The notes under the pieces were generated by a model. That model had not been told where the DNA came from. It saw only the letters and a program-made list of their open reading frames with translations, and searched no databases. 43,847 bases of DNA from Lysobacteraceae bacterium PS02065. GTDB lineage: Bacteria > Pseudomonadota > Gammaproteobacteria > Xanthomonadales > Rhodanobacteraceae. Both the position numbers and the translations under genes were made by a program. Location of the stretch: positions 1-43,847 of the forward strand of contig JASCPI010000043.1 in assembly GCA_029959555.1 (NCBI GenBank), given 5' to 3'. Below, in pieces: positions 6,718-14,930 of this stretch (within the stretch, counting starts at the first letter, position 1; each line of letters opens with the position of its first letter).

Positions 6718-8412
6718 ATGACCGAGGCGATCACGCTGCACATCGATGGCATGACCTGCGGGTCGTGCGCCGAGCACGTCAAGCAGACCTTGGAAAAGGT
6801 GCCCGGCGTGCGTTCGGCCTCAGTGTCCTACCCACAGCGCCGGGCCGAGATTGAGGCCAGCGTAGGTACCGCCGCGGACGTGACCTCGCTGGTCGCGGCG
6901 GTATCCGCACTCGGTTACCGAGCGCAGCTTGCCGATGCGCCGGGGCAACCCAGCGACCTGCTGAACAATGCACAAGAGCGGCTGGGCGGCGAACCAAAGC
7001 GCGAGGACGATGAGGCTGCACTGCACGTGGCCGTGATCGGCAGCGGCGGCGCGGCGATGGCGGCGGCGTTGAAGGCCGTCGAGCAAGGGGCGCGTGTGAC
7101 GCTGATCGAGCGCAGCACTCTCGGCGGCACCTGCGTCAACGTCGGATGTGTGCCGTCCAAGATCATGATCCGCGCTGCCCACATTGCGCATCTGCGTCGC
7201 GAGAGTCCGTTCGATGACGGCATTGCCGCCGCCTCGCCGAAGATTCTGCGTAAGCGCTTGCTGGCTCAGCAGCAGGGGCGCGTCGATGAACTGCGCCACG
7301 CCAAGTACGAAGGCATCCTGACGAGCACCCCGACCATCACCGTGCTGCGCGGCGATGCCCGATTCAAGGATGCGCACACGCTGACCGTGGCAACCGCTGA
7401 CGACGGGATGCGCGAGGTGAGTTTCGACCGCTGCCTCATCGCCACCGGGGCCAGTCCGGCGATTCCACCGATCCCGGGCTTGAAAGACACGCCCTTCTGG
7501 ACGTGGACCGAAGCGCTGGCCAGCGACACGATCCCCGATCGGCTGGCCGTGATCGGCTCGTCGGTGGTGGCCGTCGAACTCGCGCAGGCCTTTGCCCGGC
7601 TGGGCAGCAAGGTGACCATGCTGGCGCGCAGCACACTGTTCTTTCGCGAAGACCCCGCCATTGGCGAGGCCATCACGGCCGTGTTCCGCGCCGAAGGCAT
7701 CGAAGTGCTGGACCACACCCAGGCCAGCCAGGTCGCCTATGAGGATGGGGAATTCGTGCTCACCACCGAACGCGGCGAACTGCATGCCGACCGGCTGTTG
7801 TTCGCCACCGGCCGCACCCCAAACACCCGCACGCTCAACCTCGACGCGGCCGGTGTGGTGGTCAATGCGCAAGGCGCCATCACCATCGACCACGCGATGC
7901 GCACTACCGTGCCGCACATCTATGCCGCCGGCGACTGCACTGACCAGCCGCAGTTCGTCTACGTCGCGGCGGCGGCCGGCACCCGCGCTGCAATCAACAT
8001 GACGGGTGGCAACGCGACGCTGGATCTGACGGCGATGCCGGCGGTGGTGTTCACCGACCCGCAGGTCGCCACCGTGGGCTACAGCGAAGCCGAAGCGCAC
8101 CACGACGGTATCGAGACCGACAGCCGCACGCTGACGCTCGACAACGTGCCCCGGGCGCTGGTCAACTTCGACACGCGCGGTTTCATCAAGCTGGTTTCGG
8201 AGGCCGGTTCGGGACGACTGATCGGCGTGCAAGCGGTAGCCCCGGAAGCAGGCGAGCTGATCCAAACCGCAGTACTGGCGATTCGCAACCGCATGACGGT
8301 GCGAGAGTTGGCCGACCAGTTATTCCCCTACCTGACGATGGTCGAGGGGCTGAAACTCGCGGCACAAACCTTCACCAAGGACGTAAAGCAACTGTCCTGT
8401 TGCGCGGGGTAG
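6718..8412 (+). CDS. merA: mercuric reductase MerA
   Basis: A 564-aa cytosolic NADPH-dependent flavoenzyme that reduces Hg(II) to volatile Hg(0). It has an N-terminal HMA domain with GMTCGSC (C14, C17). The FAD Rossmann motif is GSGGAA (108-113), the redox-active pair is GGTCVNVGCVPSK (C139, C144), and the NAD(P)-binding region is VIGSSVVAVELAQAF. The C-terminal vicinal pair C561-C562 (LSCCAG) hands over Hg. All catalytic cysteines are present and length is normal. It is the last gene; merC, merD and merE are absent. No strong terminator is visible in the 82 nt before the ISL3 transposase. Confidence 0.97.
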   Translation: MTEAITLHIDGMTCGSCAEHVKQTLEKVPGVRSASVSYPQRRAEIEASVGTAADVTSLVAAVSALGYRAQLADAPGQPSDLLNNAQERLGGEPKREDDEAALHVAVIGSGGAAMAAALKAVEQGARVTLIERSTLGGTCVNVGCVPSKIMIRAAHIAHLRRESPFDDGIAAASPKILRKRLLAQQQGRVDELRHAKYEGILTSTPTITVLRGDARFKDAHTLTVATADDGMREVSFDRCLIATGASPAIPPIPGLKDTPFWTWTEALASDTIPDRLAVIGSSVVAVELAQAFARLGSKVTMLARSTLFFREDPAIGEAITAVFRAEGIEVLDHTQASQVAYEDGEFVLTTERGELHADRLLFATGRTPNTRTLNLDAAGVVVNAQGAITIDHAMRTTVPHIYAAGDCTDQPQFVYVAAAAGTRAAINMTGGNATLDLTAMPAVVFTDPQVATVGYSEAEAHHDGIETDSRTLTLDNVPRALVNFDTRGFIKLVSEAGSGRLIGVQAVAPEAGELIQTAVLAIRNRMTVRELADQLFPYLTMVEGLKLAAQTFTKDVKQLSCCAG

Positions 8413-8494
8413 TGGCTGGGCCTCTTACCTATGCTTCATCGGCTGAATCACAAATTCAGGCTGAAGCGCCGCCTCTTGCACAATGGGCTGAGGA

Positions 8495-9835
8495 CTATTC
8501 GAAATACCCCTCTTCGAGTAGCCGCGCCAGCGTCGGGAGATAGGGGCCGTACTCGACCACGCGCGTGATCTTCTTCTTGCGCGTTGCCGCCGTGGTCATC
8601 CGCTGGAACACGAAGTCCGTGGTCATTGGGTCGTCGTCATCGACCAACACGGTTTCGATAACCGAGCCATCCTTGCGCGCCTTCTTGTCGTAGAGTATGC
8701 GCGCCCGAAGCACCTCGAAGCTGTAACCCCTGCCCATGCGGTTCATGTCTTTGGCCACTCGGTTGACTGACTCAGTATAGGCATTGGTAATCGGCTGCTC
8801 GAAGTAGGCGAAGATTTCGTCGTGCCAGTTGTGCACGGCGGTGGTCAGGTCCTTGAACGTGGCCGCCAATTCGGTCGGAATATTGGCCTGCCACTTCGCG
8901 CAGGCGGCTTCTGCTGCTGGGCGGGTCTTCTGATCCCAGATCGACAGAAATCCTTCCTTGAGCGCGTGGGCTTCGCTTAGGAGCGGGAACTGTTGGAACC
9001 ATTCCCGCATCCGGTCCATATCTCTCCCTGTCAGGTCGTGCTGCCGCTTGAGCAGCAGGAACCGCTCGTCCTTGAGTTTGAGGCGCTGCCGGGTGGACAA
9101 ATCCTTGCGAATGCGCTTGCGCAGCTTCTCCAGCGCGTCGTTCGCCATGCGCTGGATATGGAATCGATCGACCACGATCCGGGCCTGTGGCAGCGTGGCG
9201 CGCACCACCTGCCGATAAACGTGGTACATGTCCATCGCCACCCACTCGACCGAGTCCTTGTCCCGCAGGTCGCGGAAATAGGGCATCAACTCGGCTTTGG
9301 CCCGGCTGGGGCGGATATCGAACACGGTCTTGCGCTCGACGTTGGTGATCATGGCCCGGTACTGGCCGATGATCTTGAGCTCGTCGATACCCAGCACCCG
9401 CGGCGTCCGGAACTGGGTCTTGGCCTCGACCTCCTCGATGAAATCGTCGAAGACGTGGCGGACCGTCTTTTCGTCCACGGCTACTTCCCGGGCAAGGGCC
9501 GCAAAGGTCTTGGAGAAGGACTGGTCGCGGATATAACGCACCAGACGCGCCGTGGCTTGGCGTTTTCCATCAAGGTCCGCCACAGGCTCAAACAAGGTCT
9601 TGGTGCAGCTTGTACAGCGATAGCGACGGCGCTGGATGAAGATCACGACGGGTTTGCCGCGCGTCGGTGTGTCCTGAAACGACTGTTCCTGTGAGCCGTG
9701 ACCATGCAGGCGTCCGGTCTTGCACAGCGGGCAGGTCACCCACTGATTGACGCCTTCGGCCTTGACGACGTAACTGTCCTCGCTGGTCAGGATTTCAAGC
9801 GTCTTCAGGCTTCGCAGCTGGAGAAAGTCCGTCAC
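8495..9835 (-). CDS. ISL3-family transposase
   Basis: A 446-aa DDE transposase with the ISL3 layout. The N-terminal zinc-binding pair is CPLCK and CTSC, followed by a helix-turn-helix. The catalytic domain has GIDELKI (first Asp), VAMDMYHVYR (second Asp), DRFHIQRMAN, and NAYTESVNR (catalytic Glu region). It appears full length and intact, so the element may be active. It is oriented opposite to merTPA. IS termini were not resolved: the plausible ends (near 8418 and near 9943, the latter reading GGGTCTTTG inward) share only a weak match, and I see no 8-bp target duplication. Confidence 0.93.
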   Translation of the reverse strand: MTDFLQLRSLKTLEILTSEDSYVVKAEGVNQWVTCPLCKTGRLHGHGSQEQSFQDTPTRGKPVVIFIQRRRYRCTSCTKTLFEPVADLDGKRQATARLVRYIRDQSFSKTFAALAREVAVDEKTVRHVFDDFIEEVEAKTQFRTPRVLGIDELKIIGQYRAMITNVERKTVFDIRPSRAKAELMPYFRDLRDKDSVEWVAMDMYHVYRQVVRATLPQARIVVDRFHIQRMANDALEKLRKRIRKDLSTRQRLKLKDERFLLLKRQHDLTGRDMDRMREWFQQFPLLSEAHALKEGFLSIWDQKTRPAAEAACAKWQANIPTELAATFKDLTTAVHNWHDEIFAYFEQPITNAYTESVNRVAKDMNRMGRGYSFEVLRARILYDKKARKDGSVIETVLVDDDDPMTTDFVFQRMTTAATRKKKITRVVEYGPYLPTLARLLEEGYFE

Positions 9836-9995
9836 TCAGCACCTTGGGCGAACCCACACTGAAATCCGACTTTTACTCTAGCACATCCGCTCAGCCGTCC
9901 AACACCAAAATCCATTCTTTGAAAGTGATAGCTACAAAGACCCAAGGAGCCAGAACCCACACCAGATTCCGGATACCCTAAAAAAGCTGCGCGCC

Positions 9996-10502
9996 TTGCA
10001 CAGGGAAATGGAGATCCTGTCCGCTGCGATGGCTCCGTATGTCGCATGCAGTGCGGGGTGCTCGGCATGTTGCCACTACCCGGTGCACCTTTATCCCGTT
10101 GAGGCCGAGCTTATTGAGAAGCGATCCTCGCATTCTCGATTGCCGAAGTCGCTTCCTAGTGCCGACTTCCATGGTTCGCCCTGCCCCTTCCTCATCCAGG
10201 AACAATGCTCGATCTACGAGGACCGTCCAATGGTTTGCCGCCAGCATGTTGCGTTGACCAACACGGCGTACTGGTGCGATCCGGTCAGATCGGGCGAAAT
10301 CACTTTGCCGATGGCCCAACTCTCCAAAGTTCAAGAAGCTTTTCATGAGCTCGTAGCAAAAGATGGCCGCACGACCCCCATGGACATCAGACAGATCTTT
10401 GCGGTACCCGGCGAAAGCTCCTGGGTATGTAAGTCCCTTAAAACTTGTCCGGACAGCGCACCTTCGCGCGAGATCTGCGCGCAACGGGAGCGTCATGACT
10501 GA
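9996..10502 (+). CDS. YkgJ-family cysteine-cluster protein
   Basis: A ~168-aa protein with the CxxxCxxCC cluster (ACSAGCSACC, C18, C22, C25, C26) and a second set, CPFL-CSIYEDRP-C (C63, C71, C81) plus C94. This is the YkgJ (Zn- or Fe-S-binding) family, whose role is not firmly known. The start is uncertain: 9996 is TTG and the first ATG is at 10008. The same frame stays open upstream (IPDTLKKLRAL) toward the right side of the ISL3 element, so the native N-terminus was probably replaced by the IS insertion. The stop TGA overlaps the ATG of the next frame (TGATGG). Confidence 0.75.
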   Translation: MHREMEILSAAMAPYVACSAGCSACCHYPVHLYPVEAELIEKRSSHSRLPKSLPSADFHGSPCPFLIQEQCSIYEDRPMVCRQHVALTNTAYWCDPVRSGEITLPMAQLSKVQEAFHELVAKDGRTTPMDIRQIFAVPGESSWVCKSLKTCPDSAPSREICAQRERHD

Positions 10503-11028
10503 TGGAGCCGCGCTTCCTGTTTGCGCTTATGTTAGCAATCCCATATCAAGGAAATTGTTCAGAACCCACTGACGCCGCCACGATGCGTGGAGAGATACGT
10601 AGATTCACCCTCGCCCTGTGCGGCTTTGCGATGCTCGCCGCTCAGCTCTTCCACATCTATCTTCCCTGGCTGATTGCGCGACCGGCGATGCTCGCCTTCC
10701 TGATGCTGATGCTGTTCGGCACGCCTATGCTCCTGTTTCCGCTGGCAAGGAGCCCGATCACTCTGGCGGTTCTCGTTGCGATGGCAGGCTGGTCGCCAGC
10801 CTGTGGATCGGCGGTGAAGGCACGCCTTCTGCATCGAGGCTCGGTCCGCAGCAATCGGCGACCAGCATCGGGCCGATTCTGGCGCCGATCGCCGTCGCCG
10901 CCATCAGCACGGATGGGCAGTTTGTCGTTGCCTGGGGGCTGGCCGCGGCTTCGCTCATGCTGACGCTCAGCCTTTCACGGCTCTGGCCCCAGCGCGGCGC
11001 TGGCTCCCCCGATTGTCCCCGTCCCTGA
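10502..11028 (+). pseudogene. MFS-type transporter remnant, frameshifted
   Basis: Two membrane-protein halves lie in different plus-strand frames. The first (from 10502 or the internal ATG at 10583) encodes TM-like segments FAMLAAQLFHIYLPWLI and LMLMLFGTPMLLFPLA. Near 10785-10800 the sense continues in another frame as LVASLWIGGEG, SATSIGPILAPIAVAAI and WGLAAASLMLTLSLSRLW, ending at 11028. Read together they resemble part of a major-facilitator protein, much shorter than the usual 390-420 aa. So there is at least one frameshift plus a large deletion. The frameshift alone could be a sequence error, but the shortness could not. Confidence 0.6.
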
Positions 11029-11104
11029 ACCTCGCGGCACGGCAGAAGTCCGCAGCTCTCGATGCCCCATCACCCGCCTGCGCGCGGCGATGAAGAACGT
11101 GTTT

Positions 11105-12517
11105 TCAGCTCTCGGTCAACGGCAAGAGGATGTAGAACTTGGTCAGCTTCTCGTCGGACAGCGCGCTGACCGACCCGCCATGCGCCTCGACGATGGATTT
11201 GACGATGGCCAGTCCCAGCCCGGCGCCTTCGCCCTTTCGGTGGGCGGCGTGCCCCACCCGGTAGAAGCGGTTGAAGATGCGCGAGAGCTCCTCGGGTGGA
11301 ATCTTCTCGCCGGGATTCTCCACGCTGATGATGACGTCCCGATCGTTCTGCGAGAACCTCACGGTGATGGTTTCGCCACTGGGCGTGTACCGGATCGCAT
11401 TGGAGATCAGATTGCTGAGCGCCCGGCGAAGCATTTCCCGATCACCGCGGATCGGTGTCGTGCGGCCGCGAAGTTCGAGCTTCACGCCTCGCTCTTCCAC
11501 CAAGGCCTCGAAGTACTCGAACAGCCCCCGGACGGCGTCCTCAAGGACCACGCTCTCCAGATTCAGATTGCCCGGATCGTTCTCGGTCTGAGCCAGGAAC
11601 AGCATGTCGTTGATCATGCGGTTCAGGCGCCCGAACTCTTCCAGGTTGGAATAGAGAATCTCCCGATACTCGTCGGCCGAGCGGGCCTGACCGAGCGCCA
11701 CTTCCGTCTGCGTGGTCAGGTTCGTGACCGGCGTGCGCAACTCGTGGGCGATGTCGGCCGAGAAGTTCGCCAGTTGCTCGAACCCATCCTCGATGCGCCC
11801 GAGCATGTCGTTGAAGGACGCGATGGTTTCTTCCAGCTCGACCGGTACAGCCTTGGGATCCAATCGCAGATACAGCTTGGACGAGGTGATCGCGCGAATC
11901 TTCTCGTTCGCCCTGTGGATCGGAATGTGCCCCCAGCGAACCGCGAACCAGGCGACAAGGATCGCGATGCACATGACCACGCAGATGGTCCACCACTGGA
12001 TGCGCTTGAAGCTCCGGATGAATTCGAGATGGCCGCCGATGTTCATCGCCACGGCGATCGTGTAGGTACCGCTCAGACTGGTGTCGCCCCCGACCTGGAT
12101 GACGCCACCTCGATAGGACTTCCCGTTCTCTTCCCATATCGTCATGCTTTGCCTGTCCGCCAGAGGGACGGGAGGTGTGCGCCGGGCGAAGCTCGCCAGG
12201 TCCGGACCGTCCTTCGGCGCGTACAGCGTCTTTCCGCCGGCATCAGCGACATAGTAGTAGACCCCGTGATGCCCCCGAACCGCACGGCGCAAGGCCTGCG
12301 TATCGCTTCCGTCCTGCACCTCGCCCAGTGCCCGGATGACCGAACTGGCGATCACGCCCAACTCTTCCTCATCCATTTCGGCGAAATGCCGGTCGAGGGA
12401 TCCCACGCTGACCCAGCTGAACAGCAGGAGCACCACCATCATCGCGATGCCGACGAGGCCGGTGACCCGTGCGGAGAGCGAAGCCGGACGCCGCAGAAAG
12501 GCAAACCGGTCAGGCAT
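11105..12517 (-). CDS. copS: copper-responsive sensor histidine kinase (CopS/CusS type)
   Basis: A 470-aa inner-membrane kinase that senses periplasmic copper. TM1 is at about 17-38, followed by a periplasmic sensor loop (39-172), TM2 at about 175-194, HAMP (195-250), a HisKA box ADIAHELRTP with phospho-acceptor H258, then the N box SNLISNAIRYTP and G boxes GEGAGLGLAIVKS. The domain order is that of heavy-metal sensor kinases. The ATG at 12517 overlaps the copR stop by 8 nt; a longer frame to 12547 would intrude further into copR and lacks support. It is co-transcribed with copR. Confidence 0.92.
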   Translation of the reverse strand: MPDRFAFLRRPASLSARVTGLVGIAMMVVLLLFSWVSVGSLDRHFAEMDEEELGVIASSVIRALGEVQDGSDTQALRRAVRGHHGVYYYVADAGGKTLYAPKDGPDLASFARRTPPVPLADRQSMTIWEENGKSYRGGVIQVGGDTSLSGTYTIAVAMNIGGHLEFIRSFKRIQWWTICVVMCIAILVAWFAVRWGHIPIHRANEKIRAITSSKLYLRLDPKAVPVELEETIASFNDMLGRIEDGFEQLANFSADIAHELRTPVTNLTTQTEVALGQARSADEYREILYSNLEEFGRLNRMINDMLFLAQTENDPGNLNLESVVLEDAVRGLFEYFEALVEERGVKLELRGRTTPIRGDREMLRRALSNLISNAIRYTPSGETITVRFSQNDRDVIISVENPGEKIPPEELSRIFNRFYRVGHAAHRKGEGAGLGLAIVKSIVEAHGGSVSALSDEKLTKFYILLPLTES

Positions 12518-13190
12518 CCGGCAGGTCCAACGTGTAGCCCATGCCACGTACGGTCTGGATGAGCTTGGGCTCGAAGCTGTCGTCGATCTTGGCGCGCAGC
12601 CGCCGGATCGCGACGTCGATGACGTTGGTGTCGCTGTCGAAATTCATGTCCCAGACCTGCGAGGCGATCAGCGAACGCGGCAGCACCTCGCCTTGGCGAC
12701 GCGCCAGCAGTTCGAGCAAGGCGAACTCCTTGCTGGTCAGGTTGATACGCTGCCCGGCCCTCGTGGCACGACGGCGCGCCAGATCCAACTCCAGATCCGC
12801 AATCTGGATGCGATCGTGCGGAATAGGCGAACCCCCTCTGCGCAACAACGTCCGGACGCGCGCGAGCAGTTCCGAGAACACGAACGGCTTGACCAAGTAG
12901 TCGTCGGCGCCCAACTCCAATCCCTGGACGCGATCGTCGACGCTGCTGCGAGCGGTCAGGAACAGCACCGGCACCTGGTTGCCTGCCGCCCGGATGGTTT
13001 GCAGGATTTTCCGCCCATCCATGCCCGGCAACATGACGTCGAGCACGATCAGGTCGTAATGCTCGGTCGTGGCCATGTGCAGGCCGTCGGGCCCATCGCG
13101 CGCCAAGTCGACGACGAACCCGGCCTCCATCAGCCCTTGACGGACGTAGTCCGCCGTCTTGTGCTCGTCTTCGACAACCAGAAGTTTCAT
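12510..13190 (-). CDS. copR: copper-responsive response regulator CopR
   Basis: A 226-aa OmpR/PhoB-type regulator. The receiver domain has phospho-acceptor D51 (LIVLDVMLPGMDG), acidic pair E7-D8 and K101 (YLVKPF). The winged-helix C-terminus includes LTSKEFALLELLARRQGEVL and IDVAIRRLRAKID, typical of CopR/CusR. The ATG at 13190 gives the canonical MKLLVVEDE start. Upstream at 13290-13327 is a copy of the nested palindrome found before other copper genes in this window, implying autoregulation. The distance from that site to the ATG is about 100 nt. Confidence 0.94.
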   Translation of the reverse strand: MKLLVVEDEHKTADYVRQGLMEAGFVVDLARDGPDGLHMATTEHYDLIVLDVMLPGMDGRKILQTIRAAGNQVPVLFLTARSSVDDRVQGLELGADDYLVKPFVFSELLARVRTLLRRGGSPIPHDRIQIADLELDLARRRATRAGQRINLTSKEFALLELLARRQGEVLPRSLIASQVWDMNFDSDTNVIDVAIRRLRAKIDDSFEPKLIQTVRGMGYTLDLPDA

Positions 13191-13289
13191 GTCAGCCCTA
13201 TGCCCGCACTCGTTCGTGCTTCCGGCTCCCGCCACGACGGATGGATCATGATGGGTCACTGGAATCTACCGAGGCGAAGCTGCCATAAG

Positions 13290-13327
13290 GATGACGCAAA
13301 GATTACATATCAGTAATCATTTCGTCA
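13290..13327 (-). promoter_or_regulatory. predicted CopR operator A (copRS)
   Basis: ATGAC at 13291-13295, ATTAC at 13302-13306, GTAAT at 13313-13317 and GTCA at 13324-13327: a complete nested palindrome. It lies upstream of copRS on the minus strand. Confidence 0.7.
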
Positions 13328-13375
13328 CCATTTGGGCCGGAGCGGCGTTGAACGAGTGAATGCCAAACGATCGTG

Positions 13376-13810
13376 TCAGCGTCCGCGCCTCAGCAGCAGG
13401 CTGATCGCGGTTGCGGCGGCCAGCGCGAACAGGGCCGAAATGAACCAGAGGAAATCCGAATCCAGGAGGATGTTGCTGAACAGGAAGCGCCCAAACGCGA
13501 CGACGGCACCGATGGCCGTGGCCCAGTACAGGCATCGCGCCCGGCCGGAGAGCAGGAAGCCTCCAATCCCCAGCAGCAGGACGCCAAATCCGGCAATGAA
13601 ACCACCCCAGGTGCGGAACACGGTGCCGAGCCATTCCAGGAACGCCGGGGGCAACGTGCCTGGGTCGATACCGGTGTGCCGGATATCCTCGGGCAGAAGC
13701 GCGGGGCGCAACACTAGGAAGAACACCGCAGTCCCCATGGTGAGGAGGCCGAGCACCAGGAGCAGGATGCCGCTCAGCGCGTCCCTCCGATCGACAATGT
13801 GCTGCTTCAT
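13376..13810 (-). CDS. four-TM membrane protein of unknown function
   Basis: A 144-aa protein starting MKQHIVDRRDALSG. Four hydrophobic segments are visible: ALSGILLLVLGLLTMGTAVFF, GGFIAGFGVLLLGIGGFLL, CLYWATAIGAVVAFGRFLF and FLWFISALFALAAATAISLL. A periplasmic loop (ALLPEDIRHTGIDPGTLPPAFLEW, about 35-60) sits between the first two. The frame is open further to 13861, but the ATG at 13810 has GGAGA about 9-14 nt upstream. No metal-binding Cys/His cluster is seen. It is divergent from the 14030 operon across predicted CopR operator B, so it is probably copper-induced. Confidence 0.65.
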   Translation of the reverse strand: MKQHIVDRRDALSGILLLVLGLLTMGTAVFFLVLRPALLPEDIRHTGIDPGTLPPAFLEWLGTVFRTWGGFIAGFGVLLLGIGGFLLSGRARCLYWATAIGAVVAFGRFLFSNILLDSDFLWFISALFALAAATAISLLLRRGR

Positions 13811-13903
13811 CGCGTCCAATCTCCACAACCGCTTCGAGCGCCGACCCGACCAGGTCGGCAAGCCAGGCTGCTACTGACACTGCAAGACGCCATCTGCCAC
13901 AAC

Positions 13904-13941
13904 GATGACGTGGTGATTACATGAATGTAATCAACGCGTAA
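13904..13941. promoter_or_regulatory. predicted CopR operator B (13810 gene / 14030 operon)
   Basis: The core is a perfect 7-bp-arm palindrome, GATTACA-TGAA-TGTAATC (13915-13932). The outer half ATGAC is at 13905-13909; the opposite outer half is degenerate (GTAA, 13938-13941). It is placed between divergent genes and could serve both. Confidence 0.7.
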
Positions 13942-14029
13942 CTGACCCGACAGCGACGCCTTTCTACGCTCAGGAGGCATCGTCGCCAATTGTCCCGTCC
14001 ATTCTTAACTGGCGCCCTGGAGCATCGAG

Positions 14030-14275
14030 ATGAGCGAAATTCCTGATCGGAAGCGAGGCGGTTGGCGCAGCCCCGCCGTCCTGACCGTGTGCGTCTTTCT
14101 CTCTATCGCGGGACTCTTCCTGTGGCTGGAGCATCGGGCGCACGTACTCGGTGCGCTCCCCCTCTTGCTGCCCCTGGTGATCTGCATCGGCATGCACTTC
14201 TTCCTGCACCGCGGTCACGGCGGTCACGGTGGCCACCAGACGCATCGGGAGGAGGGCGACCGCGATGACCGGTAA
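14030..14275 (+). CDS. DUF2933-type small membrane protein
   Basis: An 81-aa single/double-TM protein: a basic N-terminus, then SPAVLTVCVFLSIAGLFLWL and VLGALPLLLPLVICIGMHFF, ending in a Gly/His tail HRGHGGHGGHQTH that could bind metal. The size, two-TM plan and His tail match DUF2933 proteins, which commonly accompany copper/silver resistance genes. It is the first gene of a long operon and overlaps the next gene by 11 nt. Its predicted CopR operator is about 90 nt upstream. Confidence 0.8.
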   Translation: MSEIPDRKRGGWRSPAVLTVCVFLSIAGLFLWLEHRAHVLGALPLLLPLVICIGMHFFLHRGHGGHGGHQTHREEGDRDDR

Positions 14276-14930
14276 CCCGCCCGCCTACGGCCTCTGGTTT
14301 CTGGCGCTGGTGAACGCCGGCATCTTCATTCTGTTCGCCCTGAGCTTCTTCAAGCCGACGACGGCGCGCGACTGGCGCTCGCTGGGCGCGTTTTCCGCCT
14401 TCATCGTCGCCCTGTTCGTGGAAATGTACGGCTTTCCGCTGACGCTCTACCTGTTGGCGGGTTGGGTGGGCAATCGTTTCCCGGGACTGGACCCGCTGTC
14501 CCACGACGCCGGCCACATCTGGCCCGCACTCTTCGGTTGGTCGGGAGATCCTCATCTCAATCCGTTCCACCTGGCCAGTTACGTGCTGATCGGCAGCGGG
14601 TTCTGGCTGATCGCCGCGGGCTGGCGGGTGTTGCACGAGGCTCAACGCGCCGGATCGCTTGCCACCACCGGGCCGTACGCCCATGTGCGGCATCCGCAGT
14701 ACGTGGGCTTCATCCTGGTGCTGATCGGATTCTTCCTGCAATGGCCCACACTCGTGACGGGCGTGATGCTGCCGATTCTGCTGGTCATGTACTGGCGGCT
14801 CGCCAAGCGGGAGGAGCGCGAGGTCGAAGCGACGTTCGGGGATCAGTATCGACGCTACGCGAGCGACGTGCCTGCATTCGTGCCGCGGCTTGGGCGCTTG
14901 TTCAACAATAAAGAAGGCCAGATCGAATGA
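14265..14930 (+). CDS. isoprenylcysteine methyltransferase-like (ICMT/PEMT family) membrane protein
   Basis: A 221-aa protein with about five TM segments. The C-terminal ICMT signature is present: LATTGPYAHVRHPQYVGF (the TxGxYxxxRHPxY pattern for SAM/phosphate contacts) and a terminal helix pair with REEREVEATFGDQYRRY. Bacterial homologues methylate unknown substrates. They are frequent companions of DUF2933 and copper ATPases in metal islands. The ATG at 14265 follows GGAGGAG, whereas the GTG at 14229 lies deep in the previous gene and is less likely. It ends in an ATGA overlap with the ATPase start. Confidence 0.85.
   Translation: MTGNPPAYGLWFLALVNAGIFILFALSFFKPTTARDWRSLGAFSAFIVALFVEMYGFPLTLYLLAGWVGNRFPGLDPLSHDAGHIWPALFGWSGDPHLNPFHLASYVLIGSGFWLIAAGWRVLHEAQRAGSLATTGPYAHVRHPQYVGFILVLIGFFLQWPTLVTGVMLPILLVMYWRLAKREEREVEATFGDQYRRYASDVPAFVPRLGRLFNNKEGQIE

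Noticed and set aside
6820..8265. Long minus-strand open frame (481 codons) opposite merA
   Set aside because: It is antisense to a complete, motif-verified merA. It reflects high-GC codon bias and has no recognisable domain.
8418..9943. Exact ISL3 termini
   Set aside because: Candidate ends share only a loose GGG-CT pattern, and the flanking 8-mers do not match, so I did not call an element boundary.
11090..12562. Long plus-strand open frame (490 codons) opposite copS
   Set aside because: It is antisense to a histidine kinase with all boxes intact; the translation is Asp/Arg/Val-rich and without a family.
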